This document shows, one piece after another, positions 1 through 8,042 of a stretch of DNA of 64,000 bases; positions within the stretch are counted from its first letter, which is position 1, and each line of letters opens with the position of its first letter. The notes beneath the pieces were generated by a model, which was not told where the DNA came from, made no database searches, and was given only the letters and a program-made list of their open reading frames with translations. Location: assembly GCA_017454765.1 (NCBI GenBank), contig JAFTCJ010000007.1, positions 62,001 to 126,000 of the forward strand, given 5' to 3'. Source of the stretch: Erysipelotrichaceae bacterium. GTDB taxonomy: Bacteria > Bacillota_I > Bacilli_A > Erysipelotrichales > Erysipelotrichaceae. The translations under genes were made by a program, and so were the position numbers.

Positions 1-1
1 T

Positions 2-694
2 AAGGTACCGTTCATCTTCGCCAACGCCAACGGAACTTCCGGTGATGTCGATACTCTGACCCATGAGGCCGGTCATGCTTTCCAGGCGTTCTGCACATTC
101 AAAAATGTGACGATCCCCGATCTCTCTTTCCCGACGATGGAGTCGGCAGAGATCAATTCGATGTCGATGGAATTCTTTGCCCACCCATGGAGCCATCTGT
201 TCTTCAAAGAAGAAGCTGAGAAATACCGTTACTTCCACATTGCTGAATCACTGAAGTTTCTGCCTTACGGCTGTCTGATCGACCACTTCCAGCACGAGGT
301 CTACAATCATCCGGAAATGACAGCGGATGAAAGAAAGGCCTGCTTCCGCAGACTGGAAAAGATCTACAAGCCGGACATCGATTATGAAGGATTCGATCTG
401 CTGGAAAGAGGCGGCTTCTTCTTCAGACAGGGCCACGTCTTCCAGGCCCCGTTCTATTACATCGACTATACGCTGGCCCAGGTCTGCGCACTCCAGTTCT
501 TCGTCAGGATGCTCAATAAGGATGAAGATGCCTGGAAGGACTATGTCCGTATCTGCGGACTGGGCGGGACAAAGACCTTTACCCAGATCGTCAGGGAAGC
601 TCATCTGAAGGTCCCATTTGAAGAGGGCTGTCTGAAAGAAGTGTCCGCCAAGATGAAGGAAGAGCTCGGCAGGATCGATGATTCGAAATTCTAG
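2..694 (+). CDS. M3 family oligoendopeptidase, C-terminal part (5' end outside window)
   Basis: This is the C-terminal ~230 residues of a zinc metallopeptidase that cuts short peptides in the cytoplasm. The frame is open from base 2 and carries the zinc motif HEAGH (bases 62-76) inside TLTHEAGHAF, followed by the SAEINSMSMEFF stretch, whose Glu is the third zinc ligand of M3/PepF enzymes. The late part is helical and acidic, as expected for the M3B fold. The N-terminal ~330 residues lie upstream. It ends 9 bases before the next gene and probably heads, or belongs to, a four-gene operon ending at the terminator near 4150. The M3 assignment is firm; PepF versus another M3B member is not resolved. 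Confidence 0.9.
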   Translation, partial: KVPFIFANANGTSGDVDTLTHEAGHAFQAFCTFKNVTIPDLSFPTMESAEINSMSMEFFAHPWSHLFFKEEAEKYRYFHIAESLKFLPYGCLIDHFQHEVYNHPEMTADERKACFRRLEKIYKPDIDYEGFDLLERGGFFFRQGHVFQAPFYYIDYTLAQVCALQFFVRMLNKDEDAWKDYVRICGLGGTKTFTQIVREAHLKVPFEEGCLKEVSAKMKEELGRIDDSKF

Positions 695-703
695 GAGAGA
701 AAT

Positions 704-1180
704 ATGTTTCGTGAAGTAGCAAGAAAAAAACAGGCTCTTTCCAAAGAAAGATGCATCGAGATCCTGAAACAGGAGAAAAGAGGCGTCCTTTCCGTGATCG
801 GGGATGAAGGATACCCCTACGGCATGCCGATCAATCATTACTATGACGAGAAAGAAGGAAAACTCTATTTCCACGGCGGGAAGGCCGGTCACAAGATCGA
901 TGCACTGAAAAAGAATGACAAGGTCTCCTACTGTGTTTACGGCGACGGTGTGAAAGAAGGAGATAACTGGTATCTGTCATTTGAAAGCGTCATCGTCTTC
1001 GGAAGGATGCGCTTCATTGAAGATGAATCTGTCATAGCCGAAAAAAGCCGGGCACTCTCCTATAAATTCACCGATGATGAAAAATTCATCGAAGACGAGA
1101 TCGCAAAATCACTCAAGGGCACACTGCTGCTGGAACTTGAGATCGAGCATATGAGCGGCAAGCACATCAACGAATTCTGA
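704..1180 (+). CDS. Pyridoxamine 5'-phosphate oxidase-like flavin-binding protein
   Basis: A 158-residue protein of the split-barrel PNPOx-like/NimA-type family. These cytosolic proteins bind FMN (sometimes F420 or heme) and reduce small molecules. The pattern GVLSVIGDEGYPYGMPINHYYD followed by LYFHGGKAGHKIDAL is the usual strand-turn-strand core with the cofactor phosphate loop, here described from positions ~30-70. The start has a good ribosome site (GGAGAGAAAT) just after the peptidase stop. It sits between a peptidase and an amidohydrolase with 9- and 13-base gaps, so it is co-transcribed. The substrate cannot be told from sequence. Confidence 0.85.
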   Translation: MFREVARKKQALSKERCIEILKQEKRGVLSVIGDEGYPYGMPINHYYDEKEGKLYFHGGKAGHKIDALKKNDKVSYCVYGDGVKEGDNWYLSFESVIVFGRMRFIEDESVIAEKSRALSYKFTDDEKFIEDEIAKSLKGTLLLELEIEHMSGKHINEF

Positions 1181-1193
1181 AAGGAAAGAAATC

Positions 1194-2474
1194 ATGAAAT
1201 ACGCATTCATCAACGGCATCATCCTTGACGGCACAAAGGATATGAAGCCGGTAACAGACAAGACGATACTGGTGGAAGGTGACCGTATCACCGACATCAT
1301 CGACGGAAACAGTGCCGATCCCTCTTACGAGATCATCGATCTCAAGGGTGCCTATATCATGCCGGGTCTCATCAACATGCATGTCCACCTGGCAGGCAAC
1401 GGCAAGCCGCAGAAGAAACAGCGTGACAACACGAAGCTCGTCAATCTGATCTTCTCCAACCCGATCTCCGCCAGATATGCCTACAAGCTGGTAAAAGATT
1501 ACGCAAAACTGGAACTGCTCAGCGGCGTCACGACGATCAGGACCGTCGGCGGTCTCAAGGATCTGGATACCACGGTCAGGGATGAGATCGCTGCAGGAAA
1601 ATACATCGGACCGCGCATCGTTGCCGCCAATGAAGGCATCTCCGTTCCCCACGGCCACATGGCCGGTTCGGTCGCCATCTGTGCCAACAGCATCGAAGAA
1701 GCAAAGGCCCATGTCGATCATCTGAAAGAAAAGGGTGCCGACCTGGTCAAACTGATGATCACCGGCGGTGTCATGGATGCCAAGGAAAAGGGCGTTCCGG
1801 GCGAACTGAAAATGGATCCTGAAATGGTCAAGGAAGTCTGTGACTACGCCCATGGTTTCGGATACAAGGTCGCAGCTCACGTTGAATCGCCTCAGGGCGT
1901 CAAAGTCGCTTTACAGAACGGTGTCGATTCGATCGAACACGGCGCAAAACCGGATGAGGAGACAATCAGACTGTTTAAGGAAAGAAAGGCTTTCCTGACG
2001 ACGACGCTGTCGCCGGCACTTCCCTATGCCCTGTTTGACAGAAGCATCACCAACATTTCGGAAGTGGAACAGTATAACGGCAATGTCGTTTTTGAAGGCA
2101 TCATCGAATGTGCGAAGACAGCACTGGAAAATGATATTCCGATTGCTTTAGGCAATGACGTCGGCTGTCCATGGATCTCCCAGTATGATTTCTGGAGAGA
2201 ACTGGTCTACTTCCGGAAGTATATCGGTGTATCAAACAGCTACGCTCTTCATACAGCGACCCAGAGCAACGCCGAGCTTTTAGGTCTGGGTGATGAGACG
2301 GGAACGATCGCAAAAGGCAAATCAGCCGATATGATCGTCACCAGGGAGAATCCGCTGGATGATCTGTGTGCCTTAAGGAAGGTGTCCATGGTCATGGCCA
2401 GAGGAAAGCTGGTCAGGGATCCTTCGTTCAAAAGGAATCCGCTTCTGGACGAGCATCTGGACAGATTTTTATAA
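1194..2474 (+). CDS. Metal-dependent amidohydrolase, imidazolonepropionase/Xaa-Pro dipeptidase-like
   Basis: A 426-residue amidohydrolase-superfamily enzyme. Visible metal and catalytic residues: HVH at 63-65 (NMHVHLAG), a probable carbamylated lysine in VKLMITGG, His in AAHVES, His in IEHGAK and Asp in GNDVG. This set matches the subgroup that includes imidazolonepropionase-like and L-Lys/L-Pro dipeptidases, which often hydrolyse the C-terminal residue of dipeptides. It follows a peptidase gene, which fits a role in peptide breakdown, but that is inference. Length is normal and no defects are seen. A gap of 15 bases separates it from the nucleoside kinase gene. Confidence 0.85.
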   Translation: MKYAFINGIILDGTKDMKPVTDKTILVEGDRITDIIDGNSADPSYEIIDLKGAYIMPGLINMHVHLAGNGKPQKKQRDNTKLVNLIFSNPISARYAYKLVKDYAKLELLSGVTTIRTVGGLKDLDTTVRDEIAAGKYIGPRIVAANEGISVPHGHMAGSVAICANSIEEAKAHVDHLKEKGADLVKLMITGGVMDAKEKGVPGELKMDPEMVKEVCDYAHGFGYKVAAHVESPQGVKVALQNGVDSIEHGAKPDEETIRLFKERKAFLTTTLSPALPYALFDRSITNISEVEQYNGNVVFEGIIECAKTALENDIPIALGNDVGCPWISQYDFWRELVYFRKYIGVSNSYALHTATQSNAELLGLGDETGTIAKGKSADMIVTRENPLDDLCALRKVSMVMARGKLVRDPSFKRNPLLDEHLDRFL

Positions 2475-2489
2475 GAAGCAGGTATCAAT

Positions 2490-4148
2490 ATGAAACATAA
2501 TGTCACTATCAGTAATCTTGACGGCAGAGTCATTCAGTTTGAAGACAGGATCAGGATCGAAGATATCCTGAAACAGGTACAGGACGAACTCCCGTATCCT
2601 GTTTATCTGGCCAAGCTGGACAACGCCTACCGTGCATTGACGCACATCACCGAACACGACTGCACGATCGAATTTCTCGATCTGCGAAATCAGGAGGCCT
2701 GGCTGGTCTATCAGAACTCCCTGATCATGGTCTTCATCAAGGCTGTCCATGATCTGTTCGGAAAGAAGGTCCTGGTCACGGTCAACAATTCCCTGAACAA
2801 GGGCTTATATATCACATCGACGCACAAGTTCTCTCAGGAGGACATCGATGCGGTCAAAGCGAGGATGAGACAGATCGTGGATGCGGATCTTCCGATCGTG
2901 AAGGAACACCTGACCAAGGAAGGAGCCAGGATCCTGGCCCGCAAGCAGAAACTGGCGGAAGCTTCCAAGCTGCTGGAAAGCATCACCAATATCGACGATA
3001 TCGAGATCTATTCCCTGGAAGATGAACTGCAGATCTTCTACAATCTGCTGGTACCTTCCACGGGCTATGTGCAGATCTTCGACATCGATACCTACAAGAA
3101 CGGACTGATCCTGCGTTATCCCCATCCTGCCGATCCGGGCGTGATCGCTCCTTACGAGGAACAGGAGATGCTTTACAGCGCCTTCTCCGAAGCGACCAAG
3201 TGGGGCCAGCTGATGAACGTCAATTTCGTCTGTGACCTCAACGAGAAGATCATCAATGACGATGTGGCGGAGATGATCCTGATGCAGGAAGCACTCCATG
3301 AAAAAAGGATCAGCGACATCGCCGACATGATCAAGGAAAGAAAGGCGAGAGTCATTCTGATCTGCGGTCCGAGTTCTTCGGGCAAGACGACTTTTGCGAA
3401 GCGTCTGTGCATACAGCTGCATGTCAACGGCTTCAGGACCCTGTATATGGGAACAGACGATTACTACAAGGAATACGACGAGAGAGTCTATGATGAAAAC
3501 GGAGAGGTCGACCTTGAAAGTATCCGGGCGATCGACACCGGACTGTTCATGAGACAGATCGCCGATCTGCTGGAGGGAAAGGAAGTCGATATCCCGCGTT
3601 ATGATTTCTCGATACCGGGCAAGGTCTTCGGTGAAAGACTGACCAAGATCGGCAAGGATGAACTGATCGTCATCGAAGGCATCCATGCGATGAATGACGA
3701 GCTGACAGCGAACATCCCCGATGAGGAAAAGTTCAAGATCTACATCTCACCCTTCACCCCGATCTCCATCGACCACCACAACCGTATCTCTACGACCGAT
3801 GCCAGGATGCTGAGAAGACTGGTCAGGGACTACAAGTTCCGCAGTTCTCCTGCCCAGCGCACCATCGGCATGTGGCCGAAGGTCAGGACTTCGGAGGATG
3901 CCAACATCTTCCCCTACAACTCCAAGGCCGATGTCTTCTTCAATTCCAACTGTATCTATGAATATGCGGTATTGAAAAAATACGCCGAGCCTCTGCTCAA
4001 GAGGATCAAACGCGAGGAGCCTGAATACGGCGAAGCACAGCGCATGCTGAGTTTCTTGAAGTATTTTGATCCGATCTATGATGAATATGTCATCCCCAAC
4101 AATTCCATCTTAAGGGAATTCATCGGCGGATCAGTCATCGTCAAGTAA
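2490..4148 (+). CDS. Nucleoside (uridine) kinase with N-terminal TGS/threonyl-tRNA synthetase-like region
   Basis: A 552-residue two-part protein. Residues ~1-200 resemble the TGS and second N-terminal domains of threonyl-tRNA synthetase. Residues ~285-490 are a P-loop kinase of the uridine kinase/phosphoribulokinase family, with Walker A GPSSSGKTT near 294, the DDYY substrate loop near 325, and an RRLVRDYKFR lid-like arginine segment. This long form is typical of Erysipelotrichia and Clostridia and differs from the ~210-residue Udk. It probably phosphorylates uridine/cytidine; the TGS part has no assigned function and may bind RNA or a nucleotide. It is the last gene of the operon and is followed directly by a terminator. 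Confidence 0.85.
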   Translation: MKHNVTISNLDGRVIQFEDRIRIEDILKQVQDELPYPVYLAKLDNAYRALTHITEHDCTIEFLDLRNQEAWLVYQNSLIMVFIKAVHDLFGKKVLVTVNNSLNKGLYITSTHKFSQEDIDAVKARMRQIVDADLPIVKEHLTKEGARILARKQKLAEASKLLESITNIDDIEIYSLEDELQIFYNLLVPSTGYVQIFDIDTYKNGLILRYPHPADPGVIAPYEEQEMLYSAFSEATKWGQLMNVNFVCDLNEKIINDDVAEMILMQEALHEKRISDIADMIKERKARVILICGPSSSGKTTFAKRLCIQLHVNGFRTLYMGTDDYYKEYDERVYDENGEVDLESIRAIDTGLFMRQIADLLEGKEVDIPRYDFSIPGKVFGERLTKIGKDELIVIEGIHAMNDELTANIPDEEKFKIYISPFTPISIDHHNRISTTDARMLRRLVRDYKFRSSPAQRTIGMWPKVRTSEDANIFPYNSKADVFFNSNCIYEYAVLKKYAEPLLKRIKREEPEYGEAQRMLSFLKYFDPIYDEYVIPNNSILREFIGGSVIVK

Positions 4149-4171
4149 AAAAGACCTTAACGGTCTTTTTT
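4147..4171. terminator. Bidirectional intrinsic terminator
   Basis: A ten-base arm AAAAAAGACC, five-base loop and perfectly complementary GGTCTTTTTT form a stem with A- and T-tracts on both sides. It lies between the ends of the convergent nucleoside kinase and DtxR genes and can stop transcription from both. Confidence 0.85.
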
Positions 4172-4525
4172 CATCTCTTCCTTGATTTTTGTGAATGTCT
4201 CATCCGATATGACGTGTTCGATGCGGCAGGCGTCTTCCTCTGCCGTTTTTTCCGATACGCCGATGGAGACGAAATATTCGGTCAGGGTCCTGTGCCGGTC
4301 ATAGATCTTGCCGGCAATCTGCAGGCCTTTTTCTTTCAGGGTGATATATCCGTCGCTGTCGATATCGATATAGCCTTCGCTCTTGAGGTTTTTCATTGCC
4401 CTGGATACGGAGGGTTTGGAAAAGCCCATCTTGCGGGAGATGTCGATCGAACGGACGTTTTCTTTTTCCTGAGACAGTACATGGATCGTCTCGAGATACA
4501 TTTCAGCGGATTCCTGGATGTTCAT
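4157..4525 (-). CDS. DtxR/IdeR-type iron-dependent transcriptional regulator (short form)
   Basis: A 122-residue winged-helix metalloregulator with the DNA-binding helix around FSKPSVSRAM (35-44) and a dimerisation/metal domain. The ligands follow the iron-type DtxR pattern, not the manganese-type MntR one: Met9 in EMYL, His78 in DRHR, and Cys100-x-x-Glu103-His104 in ACRIEHVIS, where MntR has Glu in place of Cys. The C-terminal SH3-like domain of full DtxR is absent. The start chosen is the Met giving the standard N-terminus MNIQESAEMYL; a longer frame begins 24 codons earlier, but a TATAAT box sits 6 bases before the chosen ATG, so the mRNA may be leaderless. Confidence 0.85.
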   Translation of the reverse strand: MNIQESAEMYLETIHVLSQEKENVRSIDISRKMGFSKPSVSRAMKNLKSEGYIDIDSDGYITLKEKGLQIAGKIYDRHRTLTEYFVSIGVSEKTAEEDACRIEHVISDETFTKIKEEMKKDR

Positions 4526-4531
4526 ACATTT

Positions 4532-4537
4532 ATTATA
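4532..4537 (-). promoter_or_regulatory. -10 box giving a probable leaderless mRNA for the DtxR-type regulator
   Basis: On the minus strand a perfect TATAAT is followed by AAATGT and then the ATG. Transcription normally begins about 7 bases after the -10 box, which would be the start codon itself. No Shine-Dalgarno sequence is present. No good -35 element is seen at standard spacing. Confidence 0.6.
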
Positions 4538-4713
4538 ACTTGAAACAGGGAAATTGCGTTCAATTGATGCACGGCAGGACGACAGCAGCTTTTTCACTTT
4601 TGTCTTTCAAAGATATAAAAACGTGTTATCATATATGTTAGGGCACCGGCATCCTGATATCATTTGCGGATACCGGAAGAAGTAATAATTTGTCCTTGAA
4701 AGTGGTGGAGAAG

Positions 4714-5034
4714 ATGAAACTGACAGGAAATCAAATTATGTATTTGCTTACAATCAAGAATCTGGCGGCAGAGAAACACGTGATCAAGAGCGTTGATGTT
4801 GCCAGGGATATGAACTATTCCAGGGCCAGCGTTCACAAGATGCTGAGATCTTTGAAGAACCTCAATTATATTCAGCAGGAACGCTACGGGTCGATCAAAC
4901 TGACGGCTTCCGGTTCCAGAGTCGCTTCCTCATATCTGAAGAAATATCAGGTCATCGAAGATGCCCTGAAGGATACGATCGATCTGCCGGAAGGTTATCA
5001 GCTGGGTATCTGCAATCTCATCGAACTGATGTGA
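4714..5034 (+). CDS. DtxR-like winged-helix protein without metal-binding domain
   Basis: A 106-residue protein whose first ~65 residues (MKLTGNQIMYLLTI, then SRASVHKMLRSLKNLNYI) align by eye with the DNA-binding domain of the neighbouring DtxR-type regulator. The rest lacks the HxxH/CxxEH metal ligands, so it is probably not metal-sensing in the same way. Start chosen: ATG 4714 preceded by GGTGGAG and matching the paralogue N-terminus; a TTG start at 4690 would add 8 residues. It diverges from the DtxR gene across a ~180-base region and is followed by its own terminator. A regulator of, or competitor with, the neighbouring system is possible but unproven. Confidence 0.65.
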   Translation: MKLTGNQIMYLLTIKNLAAEKHVIKSVDVARDMNYSRASVHKMLRSLKNLNYIQQERYGSIKLTASGSRVASSYLKKYQVIEDALKDTIDLPEGYQLGICNLIELM

Positions 5035-5061
5035 TTTCACAAAACAGAGCATTGATATCAG

Positions 5062-5091
5062 GTCTTCTTTGTACTGAAGAAGACTTTTTTT
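5062..5091 (+). terminator. Intrinsic terminator after winged-helix gene
   Basis: GTCTTCTT pairs with AAGAAGAC across a seven-base loop and is followed by a run of seven or more T. It separates the small regulator gene from the MATE exporter gene. Confidence 0.8.
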
Positions 5092-5096
5092 CTTGC

Positions 5097-5110
5097 TTGA
5101 AACGCTTACA
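5097..5110. promoter_or_regulatory. cre-like CcpA box upstream of MATE exporter
   Basis: TTGAAACGCTTACA matches the catabolite-responsive consensus TGNAANCGNTTNCA at every fixed position except the second. It lies about 36 bases upstream of the -10 box of the exporter gene, a position suited to carbon-source control. Single boxes occur by chance, so this is a prediction only. Confidence 0.45.
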
Positions 5111-5145
5111 TCGGATATTGTACTTTCATATCTTTCGAAGAAGAT

Positions 5146-5151
5146 TATAAT
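5146..5151 (+). promoter_or_regulatory. -10 box overlapping the 5' end of the MATE gene (leaderless start)
   Basis: TATAAT ends 4 bases before ATG 5156 and 7 before ATG 5159. A transcript beginning at the expected distance would start at or next to these codons, so no ribosome binding site can be present. This decides the start, because an upstream ATG (5093) would lie before the promoter. Confidence 0.6.
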
Positions 5152-5155
5152 GAAC

Positions 5156-6508
5156 ATGATGAGAAGAAAAAATATCGACATGCTGGAGGGAAATCTCTTC
5201 AGGGATGTCCTTCTGTTCACTGTACCGGTAGCGCTGTCGGGTATCCTGCAGCTGCTTTTCAATGCGATCGATATGATCGTCGTCGGCAAGTTTTCCGGCA
5301 GCACCTCGATGGCAGCCGTGAGCTCGACCGGTTCGCTGATCAACCTGATCACCAACCTCTTCATCGGTCTTTCCGTCGGTACGAGCGTCTGCATCGCCGG
5401 CAGGATCGGCAGAAGGGATTTCTTCGGTGTCTACAAAGCCGTTCAGACTTCGATCACGATCGCCCTGATCAGCGGTCTTGCGCTGACGGTCATCGGTGTT
5501 GTTTTTTCACCCGTCTTTCTGAAGATGATGGGTTCACCGGAAGATGTCATCGATCTGTCGGCGCTTTATCTCAGGATCTATTTCCTGGGCATGCCGGCAA
5601 CGATGGTCTATAATTTCGCATCGGCGATCTTAAGAGCCAGAGGCGATACGAAGCGTCCTTTGTATGCGCTGGGCATCGCCGGAGCACTCAATGCGCTGAT
5701 GAATCTTTTCTTTGTGACGGTGTTTCATATGGATGTGACCGGTGTCGGACTGGCTTCGGCACTTTCGTCCTGTGTTTCGGCAGCGATCGTACTGATCGTT
5801 CTGATCAAAGATGAAGGGATGACGCATCTGGAGATCAGGAAACTGCACATCGACAGGGAAGCTTTGAAGGAGATCGTGAAGGTCGGTCTTCCGGCAGGTC
5901 TTCAGTCAACGGTCTTTTCCATCAGCAATGTCGCCATCCAGTCTTCGGTCAATTCTTTCGGCGGGACCATCATGGCCGCCAACGGTGCAGCCGGTTCGAT
6001 CGCCGATTTCGTCTATACGATCATGAATGCTTTCTATCAGAGCTGCCTGACTTTCACTTCCCAGAACATGGGCGCAAAGAAATATCAGCGGACAGGAAAG
6101 ATTTTATTTGTATCTTTGTTCTATGTGACGCTCTGCGGTCTTGTCATCGGTCACAGCACATATTATTTCGGCGACCCGCTGCTGCATATATATTCGGATG
6201 ATCCGGAAGTCATCCAAGCCGCCATGATCAAGCTGGAGATCTTCTGCAAGCCTTACTTCCTGTGCGGCATCATGGATGTCCTGGTCGGTTCTTTAAGGGG
6301 CATGGGTTATTCGATCTTCCCGATGATCACATCCTTACTGGGATCCTGTGCTTTCCGTCTGATCTGGATCGCGACTTATTTCGCCGCCCACAGAAGCATC
6401 GAAGTCCTTTATTATTCTTATCCCTTGAGCTGGACACTGACTTTAAGCATCCATCTGCTGACGTTTGTCTATGCCTATCACAGATTAAGAGCGAAAACGG
6501 TTCAATAA
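5156..6508 (+). CDS. MATE family multidrug/cation efflux transporter
   Basis: A 450-residue membrane protein with about twelve hydrophobic segments in two homologous halves. The N-terminal pattern MLEGNLFRDVLLFTVPVALS and the following DMIVVGKFSG are hallmark MATE residues, as is RARGDTKRPLY near 160. These antiporters sit in the cytoplasmic membrane and export cationic drugs or metabolites using Na+ or H+. Given the Na+-type c subunit encoded downstream, Na+ coupling is plausible but inferred. Start set by the promoter at 5146; the frame extends 21 codons further upstream without likely use. It stands alone, with a cre-like box ahead. Confidence 0.85.
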   Translation: MMRRKNIDMLEGNLFRDVLLFTVPVALSGILQLLFNAIDMIVVGKFSGSTSMAAVSSTGSLINLITNLFIGLSVGTSVCIAGRIGRRDFFGVYKAVQTSITIALISGLALTVIGVVFSPVFLKMMGSPEDVIDLSALYLRIYFLGMPATMVYNFASAILRARGDTKRPLYALGIAGALNALMNLFFVTVFHMDVTGVGLASALSSCVSAAIVLIVLIKDEGMTHLEIRKLHIDREALKEIVKVGLPAGLQSTVFSISNVAIQSSVNSFGGTIMAANGAAGSIADFVYTIMNAFYQSCLTFTSQNMGAKKYQRTGKILFVSLFYVTLCGLVIGHSTYYFGDPLLHIYSDDPEVIQAAMIKLEIFCKPYFLCGIMDVLVGSLRGMGYSIFPMITSLLGSCAFRLIWIATYFAAHRSIEVLYYSYPLSWTLTLSIHLLTFVYAYHRLRAKTVQ

Positions 6509-6553
6509 AAGGACTGGTCAAGAGGAATGTTATATAATATAATCTAAAGAAAT

Positions 6554-7039
6554 ATGATCAGAAAAGACAACAACAGATTAAACAGCGACGACTGGCTGGA
6601 AAAAGAGATTGCCAGAGAAAGCCGAATCTCAGCCTGGGATCTTGATGAAGGAAAACGGCTGAGGATGGAACATGAAGAAAACTGCGATGTCAGAGAGCTG
6701 GCGGATGAACATCACCGCAGACATCTGGCCTCTGAACGTGGTGTTTCTTCCGACAAAGTGGAAGCGGGAGCCGTAAAATGGTTCGTGATCGATATTTTTA
6801 CCATGTTCATTCTTTTTGCAGTGAATGCCGCTTTGAACGAACCTGTCGTCATTCCGGCGCTTGTGCTGTTTCTGGCGATCAATCCGGGCATTTTCATCTG
6901 GGTCTTCCTGCTGAAGAGATTCCCGTCAAAAGCTTATTCAAAAGCCATGTTCTGGCTGGCGGTTCTGCTTGAACTGTATTTGCTGTATGAAGGTAATTAT
7001 CGTTATCTGAGATATATTTTATGGAGGTTTTTTCAATGA
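6554..7039 (+). CDS. Hypothetical protein with two or three C-terminal membrane segments
   Basis: A 161-residue protein that I do not assign to a family. Residues 1-75 are charged and hydrophilic, with many His, Arg and Glu. Residues ~76-150 contain hydrophobic stretches (WFVIDIFTMFILFAV, VIPALVLFLAINPGIFIWVF, AMFWLAVLLELYLLY). Two overlapping TATAAT boxes end 10 bases before the ATG, so the leader is very short. Its stop overlaps the SPFH gene start by four bases (7036-7039), which suggests translational coupling and a shared membrane-organising role. Possibly an NfeD-like partner by position only; no NfeD motifs are seen. Confidence 0.6.
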   Translation: MIRKDNNRLNSDDWLEKEIARESRISAWDLDEGKRLRMEHEENCDVRELADEHHRRHLASERGVSSDKVEAGAVKWFVIDIFTMFILFAVNAALNEPVVIPALVLFLAINPGIFIWVFLLKRFPSKAYSKAMFWLAVLLELYLLYEGNYRYLRYILWRFFQ

Positions 7040-7920
7040 AAACAATCATTATTCTGTTTGTATTGCTGGTACTCATTCTTTCTGTCATTCTTTCCTGCCT
7101 GTGCATCGTTCCTCAGGGCAATGCCTGGGTCGTTGAAAGGCTCGGAAAATATGCAGCGACCTGGCATGCGGGCCTGCATCTGAAGACACCTCTTCTCGAG
7201 AGGATCGTACGCAAGATCTCCCTGAAGGAACAGGTCGCAGACTTCGAACCGCAGTCGGTCATCACCAAGGATAACGTCACGATGAATGTCGATTCCGTCG
7301 TCTATTTCCAGGTCATCGATCCCAAGGCTCTGACCTATGGCGTTGAGCGTCCGATCGCAGCAATCGAGAATCTGTGTGCAACGACTTTGAGAAACATCAT
7401 CGGTTCTATGACTTTGGATGAAACTCTGACTTCCAGAGAGAAGATCAACAACGAAACGATCAAGGTCCTTGACGAAGCCACCAACAAATGGGGCATCGAC
7501 ATCACCAGAGTCGAGGTCCAGAACATCACTCCTCCGAAATCCATTCAGGAAGCCATGGAGAAGCAGATGAAGGCCGAGCGTGAAAAGAGAGCTGTCATTC
7601 TGACGGCCGAAGGCGAGAAGCAGTCAGCCATCACCAGAGCCGAAGGTGAAAAGGAATCCGCGATCTTAAGAGCCGATGCGGTCAGAGAAGAAAGGATCCG
7701 TACCGCTCAGGGTGAAGCCGAAGCGATCCGTGCGGTCGCCGAAGCGCAGGCCAAGGCCATCGAGATGGTCAACAAAGCTGCTCCGAGCAAGGAATATCTC
7801 TCGATCCGTTCCATGGAAGCTGCCGAGAAGATGGCTGACGGTCAGGCAACGAAGATCATCGTTCCTTCCGATCTGCAGGATATCGCATCCCTGGCTACGG
7901 TCTTCAAGGAGAGTAAATAA
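7036..7920 (+). CDS. SPFH/Band 7 (stomatin/prohibitin-like) membrane protein
   Basis: A 294-residue protein with one N-terminal membrane anchor (residues ~3-25), then the Band 7 domain (VPQGNAWVVERLGKY, LKEQVADFEPQSVITKDNV) and a long Ala/Glu-rich coiled coil (~170-250) containing repeated AEGEK units. Such proteins form large oligomeric rings at the membrane and organise lipid domains or proteases (QmcA/HflK-like). Start chosen at ATG 7036, which has GGAGG 8 bases upstream and directly precedes the hydrophobic anchor. It overlaps the upstream membrane-protein gene by 4 bases and is followed by a strong terminator. Confidence 0.9.
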   Translation: MKTIIILFVLLVLILSVILSCLCIVPQGNAWVVERLGKYAATWHAGLHLKTPLLERIVRKISLKEQVADFEPQSVITKDNVTMNVDSVVYFQVIDPKALTYGVERPIAAIENLCATTLRNIIGSMTLDETLTSREKINNETIKVLDEATNKWGIDITRVEVQNITPPKSIQEAMEKQMKAEREKRAVILTAEGEKQSAITRAEGEKESAILRADAVREERIRTAQGEAEAIRAVAEAQAKAIEMVNKAAPSKEYLSIRSMEAAEKMADGQATKIIVPSDLQDIASLATVFKESK

Positions 7921-7930
7921 GCAAAATATC

Positions 7931-7955
7931 AGAGGCTGAAAAGCCTCTTTTTTTT
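7931..7955 (+). terminator. Intrinsic terminator after SPFH gene
   Basis: AGAGGCT pairs with AGCCTCT around a GAAA tetraloop, followed by a run of about eight T. It isolates the SPFH operon from the ATP synthase operon promoter. Confidence 0.88.
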
Positions 7956-7979
7956 GTACCCGGAATACTTTCTTCCGTA

Positions 7980-8008
7980 TTGAATTTCACGGCTGAAAAA
8001 GATAGAAT
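7980..8008 (+). promoter_or_regulatory. Promoter of marR-ATP synthase operon
   Basis: TTGAAT (7980-7985) and TAGAAT (8003-8008) are separated by exactly 17 bases. The predicted transcript start, about 8015, lies inside the palindrome at 8010-8033. No other promoter is evident before the end of the ATP synthase genes, so this should drive the whole nine-gene unit. Confidence 0.7.
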
Positions 8009-8009
8009 T

Positions 8010-8033
8010 ATATTGTTCAGATATGAACAATAT
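8010..8033. promoter_or_regulatory. Palindromic operator, probably for the MarR-family regulator
   Basis: Two perfect 10-base arms, ATATTGTTCA and TGAACAATAT, flank the centre GATA. The 24-base size and A/T-rich symmetric arms are typical of MarR-family operators. It begins 2 bases after the -10 box and ends 9 bases before the marR start codon, so binding would block transcription. Autoregulation of the whole operon is inferred from this position. Confidence 0.7.
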
Positions 8034-8042
8034 TAAAGAAAA

